Below, piece by piece: positions 51,806 through 59,949 of a stretch of 64,000 nucleotides of DNA. Made by a program: the position numbers and the translations under genes. Positions within the stretch are counted from its first letter, which is position 1. Each line of letters starts with the position of its first letter. The notes under the pieces are model-generated. The model did no database searches and was not told the origin of the DNA. It saw only the letters and a list, made by a program, of their open reading frames with translations. The stretch covers positions 1,984,001 to 2,048,000 of the forward strand of contig OZ221973.1 in NCBI GenBank assembly GCA_965119745.1, in the 5' to 3' direction. The stretch is from CAJFUR01 sp904420575. Its GTDB lineage: Bacteria > Actinomycetota > Coriobacteriia > Coriobacteriales > Eggerthellaceae.

Positions 51806-54121
51806 ATGAGCAACTGGAAGTGGCAAGAGGGCGACTATACCGTGGTTCGTACCTGCGCGTGGTCGCCTCCGGGGGAGCATCCGGTAGGCTGGGGTCTTCG
51901 CCTGTACTACAAGGACGACAAGCTGCATCACGTCGAGGGCGATCCGACGAATCCCATCACGCAAGGCCGCGTATCCATCAAGTTCCTTGAGCTTCCGGCG
52001 TACAACAACAGCCCGGAGCGCGTCATCTATCCCATGAAGCGCGATCCCAAGTTCCGTGGCGACAACAGCAAATGGGAGCGCATCAGCTGGGACGAAGCCT
52101 ACGACATGATCGAGAAGGAGACGCGCCGCATTCAGAAGGAGTACGGCCCCGAATCCATCATGACGTTCATCGGCACGGGCCGCGACGTGTGGCACACCGT
52201 CCCGAAGATCACGTTCTCGGCTTTCGAGTCCCCGAACTTCAACTATCCGCACAACGGCTGGTCGTGCTATGGGCCGCGTTCGTCCATCTGCGTGTACGTG
52301 CTGGGCGCCGGCTATCCCGAGCTCGACTACGCCACCGAGTTCCCCGAGAAGCGCTACGACGATCCGGACTACGTGCTGCCCAAGGTGGCGCTCATCATCG
52401 GCAAGGACCCGCTGGTGTCCAACCCCGACGGTCTGTTCGGCCATGCGCTCGTTGACATGATGAAGCGCGGCACCGAGCTCATCGTGGTGGATCCGCGCGC
52501 CACGTGGCTGGCCACGCGCGCCAAGTACTTCCTTCAGCTGCGTCCCGGCACCGACGCGGCGCTGTATCTGTCCATGTGCCACGTCATCATCAGCGAAGAC
52601 CTGTACGATCACGACTTCTGCGACAACTGGGTGTACGGCTTCAAGGAATTCACCGAACGCTGCGCCGAGTATCCGCCTGCGCTGGCGTCGTCCATCACGG
52701 GCGTTCCCGAAGAGCTGATCGTCGAGGCGGCTCGCTATTGGGCTACCGAGAAGCCTGGTTCCATGACGTGGGGCCTGGCCGTCGACGAGAAGGTCAACGG
52801 CATCCAGACGGCTCACCTGGTGCTGCTGCTGTGCGCCATCGCGGGCAACCTGGACGTGCCCGGCGGCGTGCTCCTGGGCGGCTCCGACCGCGAGGCTCCC
52901 ACTTCTTGGTGGGGCTGGGACGAGCTCGACGACGACATCAAGGCGAAGCGTCTCGGCGCGGCCGAGTATCCATGCGTGTCCACCGCATGCTCCACGACGC
53001 AGTGCGACGTGGCCATGGACGCCATCCGCACCGACAAGCCCTATCCCATCAAGATGACGTTCACCATGAGTTCGAACCCCATCGCCTGCCCCTCTGCCGA
53101 CCCGCAGATGGTGAACGAGGCCATGCAGCGCCCCGACTTCAACGTGTTTGCCGACCTCGTCATGACCCCGTCCTGCGCGTCCTATGGCGACCTGTTCCTG
53201 CCCGTGGCTTCCACCGGCGAGAAGGACGGCCTGGTGGCCACCCACTACGGCGCGCTCACGCTGTTCGTGGCGGCCTGCGTCAAAGGCAACCAGGTGGGCG
53301 AGTGCAAGTCCGACGACGAGATCATGCTCGACCTCGGCTGGCGCCTGAACCCGTCCAAGTTCCCCTGGAAGGACCTCTACGAGTTCCTCACCTGGGAGCT
53401 GAACGGATACGGCGTGGAAGGCACGTGGGAAGAGCTGCGCGACTCCGAACTGGGTTTCGTGACGCCTCCTTACGAGTTCGAGAAGTACGCCTACGGCCTG
53501 CAGACCTGGAACGGCGAGCCCGGCTTCGGCACGGAGTCCGGCATGGTCGAGGCTTACTGCCAGCGCTTCGCCGACTGGGGCGACGACCCGATGCCGTACT
53601 ACGAAGAGCCGCCGTACAGCCCCGTGAGCACCCCCGACCTGTTCGAGAAGTATCCGTTCGTGCTCACCACGGGTGCCCGCTCGTGGTCGTACTTCCACTC
53701 CGAGCAGCGCCACATCAAGCGTCTGCGCGATCTGGATCCGTGGCCCACGGTGGAGATGAACCCTGCCGACGCCAAGCGCTTGGGACTGACGGACGGCGAC
53801 TGGGTGTATCTGACCAACATGTTCGGCAAGTGCCGCCAGAAGGTGCGCGTCACGCCCATCATCAAGGAAGGCACCCTCATGGCCAAGCATGGCTGGTGGT
53901 ATCCGGAGAAGGGCCCGGACGACACCGGGCACGGCCCCTTCGGCGTGTTCGATGCCAACATCAACCAGCTGGTTCCGCATGGTCTGTACGGCAAGCTGGG
54001 CTTCGGTTCTCCGTTCAAATGCATGATCTGCGGCGTTGAGAAGGCCGAGGGCGGTCCTGATTTCGAGACGGGTTGGCCGGCCAAGGCATGGGACAAGGCG
54101 CCTGCGTACCTCGAGCGCTAG
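51806..54121 (+). CDS. Molybdopterin enzyme lacking N-terminal Fe-S cysteines (acetylene hydratase / catechol dehydroxylase-like)
   Basis: A 771-residue bis-MGD enzyme with no export signal. Its body resembles the acetylene hydratase, pyrogallol transhydroxylase and gut catechol-dehydroxylase group (FPEKRYDDPDYVLPK, LIVVDPRATWLATRA, LRPGTDAALYLSM, YDHDFCDNWVYGF). The first ~110 residues contain only Cys17; the expected cluster positions hold Glu24 (PGEHPVGWG) and Ser57 (GRVSIKFL). A [4Fe-4S] cluster is therefore unlikely, as in the large subunit of pyrogallol transhydroxylase. Substrate is unknown; a hydroxylated aromatic is a fair guess. It is followed by a two-cluster ferredoxin subunit and a long same-strand cluster. 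Confidence 0.9.
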   Translation: MSNWKWQEGDYTVVRTCAWSPPGEHPVGWGLRLYYKDDKLHHVEGDPTNPITQGRVSIKFLELPAYNNSPERVIYPMKRDPKFRGDNSKWERISWDEAYDMIEKETRRIQKEYGPESIMTFIGTGRDVWHTVPKITFSAFESPNFNYPHNGWSCYGPRSSICVYVLGAGYPELDYATEFPEKRYDDPDYVLPKVALIIGKDPLVSNPDGLFGHALVDMMKRGTELIVVDPRATWLATRAKYFLQLRPGTDAALYLSMCHVIISEDLYDHDFCDNWVYGFKEFTERCAEYPPALASSITGVPEELIVEAARYWATEKPGSMTWGLAVDEKVNGIQTAHLVLLLCAIAGNLDVPGGVLLGGSDREAPTSWWGWDELDDDIKAKRLGAAEYPCVSTACSTTQCDVAMDAIRTDKPYPIKMTFTMSSNPIACPSADPQMVNEAMQRPDFNVFADLVMTPSCASYGDLFLPVASTGEKDGLVATHYGALTLFVAACVKGNQVGECKSDDEIMLDLGWRLNPSKFPWKDLYEFLTWELNGYGVEGTWEELRDSELGFVTPPYEFEKYAYGLQTWNGEPGFGTESGMVEAYCQRFADWGDDPMPYYEEPPYSPVSTPDLFEKYPFVLTTGARSWSYFHSEQRHIKRLRDLDPWPTVEMNPADAKRLGLTDGDWVYLTNMFGKCRQKVRVTPIIKEGTLMAKHGWWYPEKGPDDTGHGPFGVFDANINQLVPHGLYGKLGFGSPFKCMICGVEKAEGGPDFETGWPAKAWDKAPAYLER

Positions 54122-54149
54122 AGACTTCCAGAGAAAAGGGGTGAGTATC

Positions 54150-54518
54150 ATGGCAGACAAGGCAATGGGCATGCTCGTTGACTACGACTACTGCACGGGT
54201 TGCCATTCATGCGAAGTGAGCTGCAAGGAACGCTTCGACATGGCCGAGGACGAGTGGGGCATCAAGCTGGCCGACAACGGCCCATGGCGTTACAGCGAGA
54301 CCGACTGGGAATGGAACCACGTGCCCATCCCCACCGAGGAATGCGACCTGTGCGCCGACCGGCTTGCCGCCGGGAAGAAGGCCTTGTGCGAGCAGCACTG
54401 CCAGGCGCTCGTCATCACGGTGGGGCCGCTCGACGAGTTGGCCAAGAAGATGACCAAGAAGAAGATGGTCCTGTTCAACCACACCAACGACGAGCCTCGC
54501 AAGAAGGCTATCTACTAA
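54150..54518 (+). CDS. Two-cluster ferredoxin subunit of the molybdopterin enzyme
   Basis: A 122-residue ferredoxin with C15-x2-C18-x2-C21-x3-C25 and C65-x2-C68-x11-C80-x3-C84, enough for two [4Fe-4S] clusters. This is half the set of a DmsB-type subunit. It presumably feeds electrons directly to the molybdenum centre or, if the reaction is redox-neutral, plays a structural role. It starts 28 bp after the catalytic gene with AAAAGGGGTGAG as ribosome site. No membrane anchor gene of DmsC or NrfD type follows, so the complex should be cytosolic. Confidence 0.9.
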   Translation: MADKAMGMLVDYDYCTGCHSCEVSCKERFDMAEDEWGIKLADNGPWRYSETDWEWNHVPIPTEECDLCADRLAAGKKALCEQHCQALVITVGPLDELAKKMTKKKMVLFNHTNDEPRKKAIY

Positions 54519-54623
54519 GGGTGGCGGCCGCTGTGCCCGGGATGGCGGGCGCAGCGTCTGCAAAGGGCGGGTGGACGTCGGCATGTGCGTTTGCCCGCCT
54601 CTTTACAGGGAAAGGAGGCCGAA

Positions 54624-54998
54624 ATGAGCGGCAAGTTTGTCATCAAGAAAGAACGCACGCGCTATCGGTTCGAGCTGCTGGACGAAACGGGCGAGGTCGT
54701 CTTCAAGGGCAGCGTCAACACGACGAAGGCTGCCGTCGAGCGCCAACTCAAGCTGATCGCCGAATTCGGCGACGACCTGCCTAACCATTTCCAGGCGGTC
54801 GAAGGGCGCATCGGCAACACGTGGGTCATTCGCGGCGAAGAGCATTCGGCGCGCGAAGGCGAGCAGGGCCGCGTGGGCGACGCCATCCCCTTGGGCTTCG
54901 GCGTGCTGGTGGGCGACAAGGAAGAGGTCCTTGCCACCAAGGATCGCATCGTCGCCGCAGCCAAGGGTGCCACTGTGGAAGACCAGACGGGCGAGTAG
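54624..54998 (+). CDS. YegP-like (DUF1508) protein
   Basis: A 124-residue protein whose first half matches the DUF1508/YegP fold (GKFVIKKERTRYRFELLDETGEVVF-type strand pattern). The second half is a hydrophilic domain rich in Glu and Val. Function of the family is unknown. The ATG follows AAAGGAGG. It is the first of three small genes between the ferredoxin subunit and the LuxR-type regulator, all on the same strand. Confidence 0.75.
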   Translation: MSGKFVIKKERTRYRFELLDETGEVVFKGSVNTTKAAVERQLKLIAEFGDDLPNHFQAVEGRIGNTWVIRGEEHSAREGEQGRVGDAIPLGFGVLVGDKEEVLATKDRIVAAAKGATVEDQTGE

Positions 54999-55083
54999 CG
55001 ACGCTTGGGGGCGTGCGGCCTGTGCCGATGCGCCCCCGGCTGGCCGTGCCGTCCGAAAGTGAAAAAGAAACGAGGTTCAGGAG

Positions 55084-55353
55084 ATGTGCTACAGACCACC
55101 GCAAGCCGAGATCGAGGCTGCCGAAGCGGCGGGCCCCAAGACCAAGGAGTGCCCTTCCTGTGGGGCAAGCCAGCCGGTAACGGCGAAGACGTGTTCCGAA
55201 TGCGGAGCGAAGTTTCCCCCTATGAAGCTGAATAAGGCAGCGGGTTCCTCCGGCCCCGGTGCCCCTCCCGCTCCTGCGGCTCCCAGCGCTCCTGCGCCGA
55301 AAGCGCCCGGCGCTCCCGCCGCGCCCGGAGCGCCGAAGCCGCCAAGCGCCTGA
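55084..55353 (+). CDS. Zinc-ribbon protein with Pro/Ala-rich tail
   Basis: An 89-residue protein. A single zinc ribbon C23-x2-C26-x10-C37-x2-C40 (ECPSCG and CSECGAKF) is followed by a 45-residue Pro/Ala/Gly-rich tail. Ribbons of this type usually mediate protein contacts. Position inside the molybdopterin cluster suggests an accessory role. GAGG lies about 9 bp before the ATG. Confidence 0.72.
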   Translation: MCYRPPQAEIEAAEAAGPKTKECPSCGASQPVTAKTCSECGAKFPPMKLNKAAGSSGPGAPPAPAAPSAPAPKAPGAPAAPGAPKPPSA

Positions 55354-55395
55354 TTGCCTTGCCTGAAGGGTTCGTATCGACGAAAGGGGCGTTCC

Positions 55396-55833
55396 ATGGC
55401 TGAAGGAACCTACGAGATCGTACAGACCGGCATGGGCATGCGCTACCAGGTGCTTGTCAAGGACGACATGGGCGAAGTGCTGCTGAAGAGCCAGTACCGC
55501 GAGCTCAAGCCCATGTGTCTCAACGAGATACGGCTGCTGCGCCGGGCCGCGCTCAAGGACAGCCTGTACGAGCGCCTGGAAGACGAGAACGGCTGCTGGT
55601 ACAATGTGCGGGCGAAGGATGCTCATGTGCTGGGCACCAGCCCCGTGTACAAGAGCGAGGAGGAGCGCGAGGGCGGCATCGGCCGCTTGAAACGGGTGGC
55701 TTCCGAAGCCGAACTGGTGGATACGACGCCGCAGACGGAGCAAGGCCCCCGCATTCACGATGTCCTGCGAACCCTGGCCGACGAGGCTCTCGCCTGCAAG
55801 GGTCCGTATCGGGTTTCGGAAGACCGCTTCTAG
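55396..55833 (+). CDS. Tandem YegP-like (DUF1508) protein
   Basis: A 145-residue protein containing two YegP-like repeats: YEIVQTGMGMRYQVLVKD with GEVLLKSQYRE, then NGCWYNVRAKDAHVLGTSP with YKSEEEREGGIGRL. A variable tail follows. It is a second family member within 1 kb, which is uncommon. The role is unknown, but both copies are placed between the molybdoenzyme subunits and its probable regulator. The start follows GAAAGGGGC. Confidence 0.75.
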   Translation: MAEGTYEIVQTGMGMRYQVLVKDDMGEVLLKSQYRELKPMCLNEIRLLRRAALKDSLYERLEDENGCWYNVRAKDAHVLGTSPVYKSEEEREGGIGRLKRVASEAELVDTTPQTEQGPRIHDVLRTLADEALACKGPYRVSEDRF

Positions 55834-55948
55834 AGCGCCATCCTGAAACCCAGCACTACAGGCCATTTGGCTTTCCGTGTCGAGCGAAACCCGTTCGGGA
55901 CGTTCGTTCGGCGGACATGCTGACGTTGCGAATCGGGGGGGGTACAGG

Positions 55949-57418
55949 GTGGCTGAGGCTTTGGTTAAGCGCTGGCCATCGGCCGAAACGCTCATAGGGG
56001 GCATCGGGTACGGCATGGTGCTCGCGACCGTCTACCTGCTGTTCTTTGCGGCCGCGCACGGAGCGGGCGACGCGTCGACGGACGTGGCCGGACGCTTTCC
56101 GGACGTGGTAGGCTCCGTGTCGCTTGCGGCGTGTTTCGTGTTCGCCCAGGTGTTTTCCGACCGATTGGCCAAGATGGGCACGCACAGGCTTCTGTGGCCG
56201 GCGACAGCGGGGCTCGCGGCGTTCGCGGGCTCGTTCTGCCTGCTCGGCGACTTTCTCGCCCGCACCCCCTTCATGTATGCAGCGTGGGCGTTCGCGGGCG
56301 TCTGCACGACGCTTTTGTGCATCGCCTGGTCGAACTACCTCTGCTCCATCGAAAAGGCTGCCATCCTGCGTTCTTCGATCGTGGCGTTCGTGACTATGGG
56401 CGCGGCATGTCTCCTGCTTGCTTTCGTCGATGCCTGGACGCGGATGCTGGCCGTGGTTATGCTGGTGCTGCTGTCGTCGGTCTTCTTCATGGCCGTGGCG
56501 CGCAACCTGAACGTGCGGCTCTACGTTTCCAAGCGCGACTCGCTGGAGAACTTGCACCTGGACGTGCGTTCTTCCCTTTCCTACTGTTTCACGGGTCTGG
56601 CCATAGGCTACCTGGTTTCGGAAATGGCGGGTTCGTGGAAAGGGTCTTCGGGACAGCTTGCGACGCTTGGCGTGGGCATACTGGGCGCTGTGCTGGTAGC
56701 TGCGCTGGTCATGAAGGTAAAGGACGGATCGTTCCTTCTTCTCGGTCCGGTCGAGCGCTTCACGTTCCCCTTGCTGGTCGTGGGGCTTTTGGTGGAGCCC
56801 TACGTGGGCGGTTTCGCGGAGGCGGCGTGCGTTGCCGTGCTGCTGTCGGTGTTGTTTCTGCGCGATCTGGCTCGCATCGTCAACCGTTCGGTGCTGTCCA
56901 CGGAGTTCACCGTGCAGCAATGCTACCTGTACGTGCGTGCCACCATGCCCGTGCTCGTGGGGCTGGTGGCTGGTCGGCTGTTGTCTTTCGCGTCCGTGGC
57001 GTTTCTTCCCGACGTGGCGGCCGTGTCCTGCTCCATCCTGCTCGTCGTGATGCTGTCGGTGGGGATCACGGTGGCGCCGTACGGGGCCGATCCGCTCACC
57101 ATGCCCACGACGTCGGCCGACATGGGCGTATCCCAGGAAGTGCGCTCAAGCGGGCTTTGGCGGGCGGCGTGCGAGAAGGTGGCCGAGAAATACGAGCTTA
57201 CTCCGCGCGAGTGCGACGTGTTCCACATGCTGGCTCATGGGAGGAACGCGCAGGTGATCGCCCGCGAGTTCAGCCTGTCCATATACACGGTGAAATCGCA
57301 TGCCTACAACATCTACCGAAAGGTGGGGGTAGATTCCCAGCAAGCGTTGATAGACCAGGTCGAAAAGGAGCAGAAGAGTATAAAGAAGCAGATCACCGAG
57401 CCGCGCGGTCGCCTGTGA
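55949..57418 (+). CDS. LuxR-type regulator with 12-helix membrane domain
   Basis: A 489-residue membrane regulator. About twelve hydrophobic segments precede a cytosolic LuxR domain (ELTPRECDVFHMLAHGRNAQ through SIYTVKSHAYNIYRKVGVDS). It belongs to the same group as the protein at 37746 and as DadR of E. lenta. By position it should control the molybdopterin cluster around it, sensing a small molecule in the membrane or outside. The GTG start was chosen for the G-rich ribosome site just upstream; a GTG 72 bp earlier has none. Confidence 0.9.
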   Translation: MAEALVKRWPSAETLIGGIGYGMVLATVYLLFFAAAHGAGDASTDVAGRFPDVVGSVSLAACFVFAQVFSDRLAKMGTHRLLWPATAGLAAFAGSFCLLGDFLARTPFMYAAWAFAGVCTTLLCIAWSNYLCSIEKAAILRSSIVAFVTMGAACLLLAFVDAWTRMLAVVMLVLLSSVFFMAVARNLNVRLYVSKRDSLENLHLDVRSSLSYCFTGLAIGYLVSEMAGSWKGSSGQLATLGVGILGAVLVAALVMKVKDGSFLLLGPVERFTFPLLVVGLLVEPYVGGFAEAACVAVLLSVLFLRDLARIVNRSVLSTEFTVQQCYLYVRATMPVLVGLVAGRLLSFASVAFLPDVAAVSCSILLVVMLSVGITVAPYGADPLTMPTTSADMGVSQEVRSSGLWRAACEKVAEKYELTPRECDVFHMLAHGRNAQVIAREFSLSIYTVKSHAYNIYRKVGVDSQQALIDQVEKEQKSIKKQITEPRGRL

Positions 57419-57466
57419 CGGCGGTTCGCGCCGTGCGGCCGGCTCTAATGCAAGGGGGTTGTTGCC

Positions 57467-57853
57467 ATGGATGTCGCGAAGCGGCTTTTCGGGGCGTTCT
57501 TCGTTGGCGGTTGCTTGGGTTTGGCCTGCCAGCTGTTCGCTTCTCTGTGGAGGATGGCGCTTGGCGCTGATTCGGCCTACGCCGTGCCGGCGGCGCTCGT
57601 CTCGCTCGGCGTGGCCGGCGGCGTTCTGTACGTGGCGGGCCTGTACCAGAAGATCGAGAAGGTCGGCTTTTTCGGCGCCGCGTTGCCGTTCAGCGGCCTG
57701 GTTTCTGCCGTTGCCGGACAGTATCTGGACGGCGAGAAAGAAGGCGGGCCGCGCCGCGGGGTGGCCAAGGGTCTCGGCATCTTTCTGTACGTGCTGGGCT
57801 TGGGGTCGTTGGTGGCTGCGGCTGCGGGCGCCGTGTTCTTCCTTTCGCTGTGA
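57467..57853 (+). CDS. SpoVAC/SpoVAE-like small membrane protein
   Basis: A 128-residue protein with four hydrophobic segments. The pattern FFVGGCLGLACQLF, then AGGVLYVAGLYQKIEKVG and FGAALPFSGLVSAVAG, resembles SpoVAC/SpoVAE, which form dipicolinate channels in endospore formers. Eggerthellaceae do not sporulate, so another solute is likely moved. It is paired with a second such protein 10 bp downstream, as in spoVA operons. AAGGGGG lies upstream of the ATG. Confidence 0.68.
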   Translation: MDVAKRLFGAFFVGGCLGLACQLFASLWRMALGADSAYAVPAALVSLGVAGGVLYVAGLYQKIEKVGFFGAALPFSGLVSAVAGQYLDGEKEGGPRRGVAKGLGIFLYVLGLGSLVAAAAGAVFFLSL

Positions 57854-57863
57854 GGAGGTAGCA

Positions 57864-58295
57864 ATGGAGTTTCTGGGAGCGTTTCTGGTATGCGGGTTCC
57901 TGTGCCTGATGGTGCAGCTGGCCAGCGAGTTGCTGCCGCAGGTTCCCGGCCCGACGCTGTTTCTGGCCGTGCAGGCCGTGGGTGCGCTGCTGGTGCCCAC
58001 GGGCATGATAGCGGCGCTCACCGCATGCGGGGAGACGGGGATCGTCGTCACGGTTCTCGCCGCCGGGTCGACGGTGTGCACGGACGTGACGTCCCTGCTT
58101 GCCGGCGGCAGCGTAGAGCCGCTGGTCACGATAATGATCGTGTTCTGCCTGGTGGCGGCCATCGGACTGGTCTCCGGAGCGGCGTATCGTGCGCTGCATC
58201 GTCTCGACGGCGGCGACGAGCGGTCCGCCGAAGGGGAAATGCCGGCCGTGGCCGCGGCGGCACCGGGCGGTGCGGCGTCTCCGGATGCGAGATGA
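57864..58295 (+). CDS. SpoVAE-like small membrane protein
   Basis: A 143-residue membrane protein with four hydrophobic segments and a hydrophilic Ala/Gly-rich tail. The start FLVCGFLCLMVQLASELLP and the central AVGALLVPTGMIAALTACGETG follow the SpoVAE pattern and are paralogous to the preceding gene. Together they may form a small heteromeric channel. The ATG follows GAGGAGGT. Confidence 0.66.
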   Translation: MEFLGAFLVCGFLCLMVQLASELLPQVPGPTLFLAVQAVGALLVPTGMIAALTACGETGIVVTVLAAGSTVCTDVTSLLAGGSVEPLVTIMIVFCLVAAIGLVSGAAYRALHRLDGGDERSAEGEMPAVAAAAPGGAASPDAR

Positions 58296-58302
58296 CGCGG
58301 CC

Positions 58303-58632
58303 ATGTGCCTGACATGCAATCCATACTGCGGCCGCTGTCATCCGCCGCGCAAGCGTCGGCCTGCGCGCTGCACTGCATGCGGGCGCATGAACGATTTCGA
58401 CCGCGGCGAAGGGCAAGGCGGCTGCTGCAGCTTCTGCGGTGCCGAGCTGCCGAAGATGCGCACGCAGCCCACCGTCCGCTGCCGTTACAGCGGCGAGCTG
58501 TGCTCCGACCCGTGTGGCCGCAGCAAGGAGCGGCCCGAAGACGGGAGGTTCCGGCATTGCGACCGGCGCACGCCGCCCCTTTCGGCGGCGCAGTTCGCCA
58601 AGACGCTGCGCCACGGGCCGTCCGAAGCGTGA
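58303..58632 (+). CDS. Cysteine-rich small protein
   Basis: A 109-residue basic protein with 13 cysteines grouped as CLTCNPYCGRC, CTAC, CCSFC, and CRYSGELCSDPC with a final HC. It suggests two or three zinc- or iron-binding knuckles. I do not recognise the family. It begins 8 bp after the SpoVAE-like gene; the ribosome site is weak, and an in-frame ATG at 58285 is an alternative start. A role in metal handling for the nearby molybdoenzyme is possible but is only inference. Confidence 0.55.
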   Translation: MCLTCNPYCGRCHPPRKRRPARCTACGRMNDFDRGEGQGGCCSFCGAELPKMRTQPTVRCRYSGELCSDPCGRSKERPEDGRFRHCDRRTPPLSAAQFAKTLRHGPSEA

Positions 58633-58881
58633 GGGCCGCGCCGGCAGGCCCCGTCTTCCGGTCGAGCGCTTGGGAGGCGCGTCGGACAGGCGGGGCCTGG
58701 AGCCGACAAGGCGCTTGCGGCTTGCCTGGTGCAACGTCGATGCGACGCGAGGCCGGCGCCCTGCGTGCGGGGCGCACCGGCCAGCGAGGCGCGAGGCTGC
58801 TGTCGCGCGGCGCAAGGATGTGAAAGGGAGGGCCGATGCCGTCGCGGCGCGGCAAAGCCCATGCGACGAAGGAGGGGATCC

Positions 58882-59862
58882 ATGACCGAACCGACGCTGA
58901 CGACCTACGAGCCGGTCAGGATGGAGTTGCCCTTTGTGGCGGTGCGCGAGCAGGACATAGACGACGAACTGCGATCCATGGCCAGCCGGCTGCCTGCCTA
59001 CGAGGACGTGTGCGACGTGCCCGCCCGTCTGAACGACAAGGTGGTGGCGTCCGTCAAGCTGTTCGAGAACGGCGCGCTCCTGCCGGGCTTCGACGGCGCC
59101 GAGCGCGTCATGACGCTGGGCGACGGGTTCATGCCGGAGCCGTTCACCCGGGGCGTCGTGGGCATGAAGGCCGGTGACGAGCGCGAGTTCTCCTTCGAGC
59201 TGCCCAGCGTCGGTTCCGAAGGCCTGTCGACGATGCGTGCCTGCGTAAAGGTGTCCGCCGTCCGGCGCCGCAGGGACGCGGTCATAGACGACGCATGGGT
59301 GGCCGACCACGTGAAGGGCGCCTCGACGGTCGCCGAGCTGCGGGAGACCATACGAGGCCGGCTCGCGGAACAGCTGGTTGCAGAGCGCGAGCGCCGCAAG
59401 CGTCTGCTCTGCTCTGCGGAGCTGGCGGGCCGCCTGGTGGGAGGCGTGACCGAAAAGGATGTGGCGCGCGCGTTGGGAGGCGTGGAGAAGGCCTTCGGGG
59501 AAGAGCTGTCGCGTCGCGGGCAGACCGTTGCGGAATACCTGGACGAACAGGGGATTGACGAGGGCGGCTTGGCGGCGCGACAGCGGGAGCAGGCCCTTCA
59601 GGCCGTCCGTGAAGGAATGGCTGCGGAACTGTACGGCAGGCACATGGGCGTGCAGGTGGACGACGCCGACGTCGACGACATGTTTCCCGGCAAGACTCCC
59701 GAACAGCAGGCCGCGTCTCGGGAGCGGTTCGTGCGGGGTGGGGGCGACCTGGGGCGCATGCGCCATCTGGCGTTCTGCGAAAAGGCGCTCGACGAAGCTT
59801 GTCGCCGCGCCATCGTGACCGACCGGGTGTCGCTGCCGCCGAGGAACCCGTTTCGGTGCTAG
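58882..59862 (+). CDS. Trigger-factor-like chaperone without ribosome-binding domain
   Basis: A 326-residue protein. An FKBP-type PPIase-like domain (about residues 30-115, with DKVVASVKLFENG, LPGFDGAERVMTLGDGFM and GVVGMKAGDEREF) is followed by a helical C-terminal domain like the arms of trigger factor. The N-terminal ribosome-docking domain (family GFRxGKxP motif) is absent, and the usual length is about 430. This is probably a dedicated folding factor for proteins of this cluster rather than the housekeeping Tig. The ATG follows GGAGGGGATC. A 249-bp gap with a CAGGCCCCG/CGGGGCCTG inverted repeat precedes it. Confidence 0.78.
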   Translation: MTEPTLTTYEPVRMELPFVAVREQDIDDELRSMASRLPAYEDVCDVPARLNDKVVASVKLFENGALLPGFDGAERVMTLGDGFMPEPFTRGVVGMKAGDEREFSFELPSVGSEGLSTMRACVKVSAVRRRRDAVIDDAWVADHVKGASTVAELRETIRGRLAEQLVAERERRKRLLCSAELAGRLVGGVTEKDVARALGGVEKAFGEELSRRGQTVAEYLDEQGIDEGGLAARQREQALQAVREGMAAELYGRHMGVQVDDADVDDMFPGKTPEQQAASRERFVRGGGDLGRMRHLAFCEKALDEACRRAIVTDRVSLPPRNPFRC

Positions 59863-59949
59863 GGCAGGACTGCCCGCTTGCAGCAACGGACGCCGAACGT
59901 GCGGGTCGTGCCCCTGCCATGGCCGCGCCTGGCGTGGTACCATGCGGGC

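Noticed and set aside
57467..58295. Evidence for sporulation
   Set aside because: Only two SpoVA-like proteins are present and the lineage is non-sporulating, so this was treated as a transport function.
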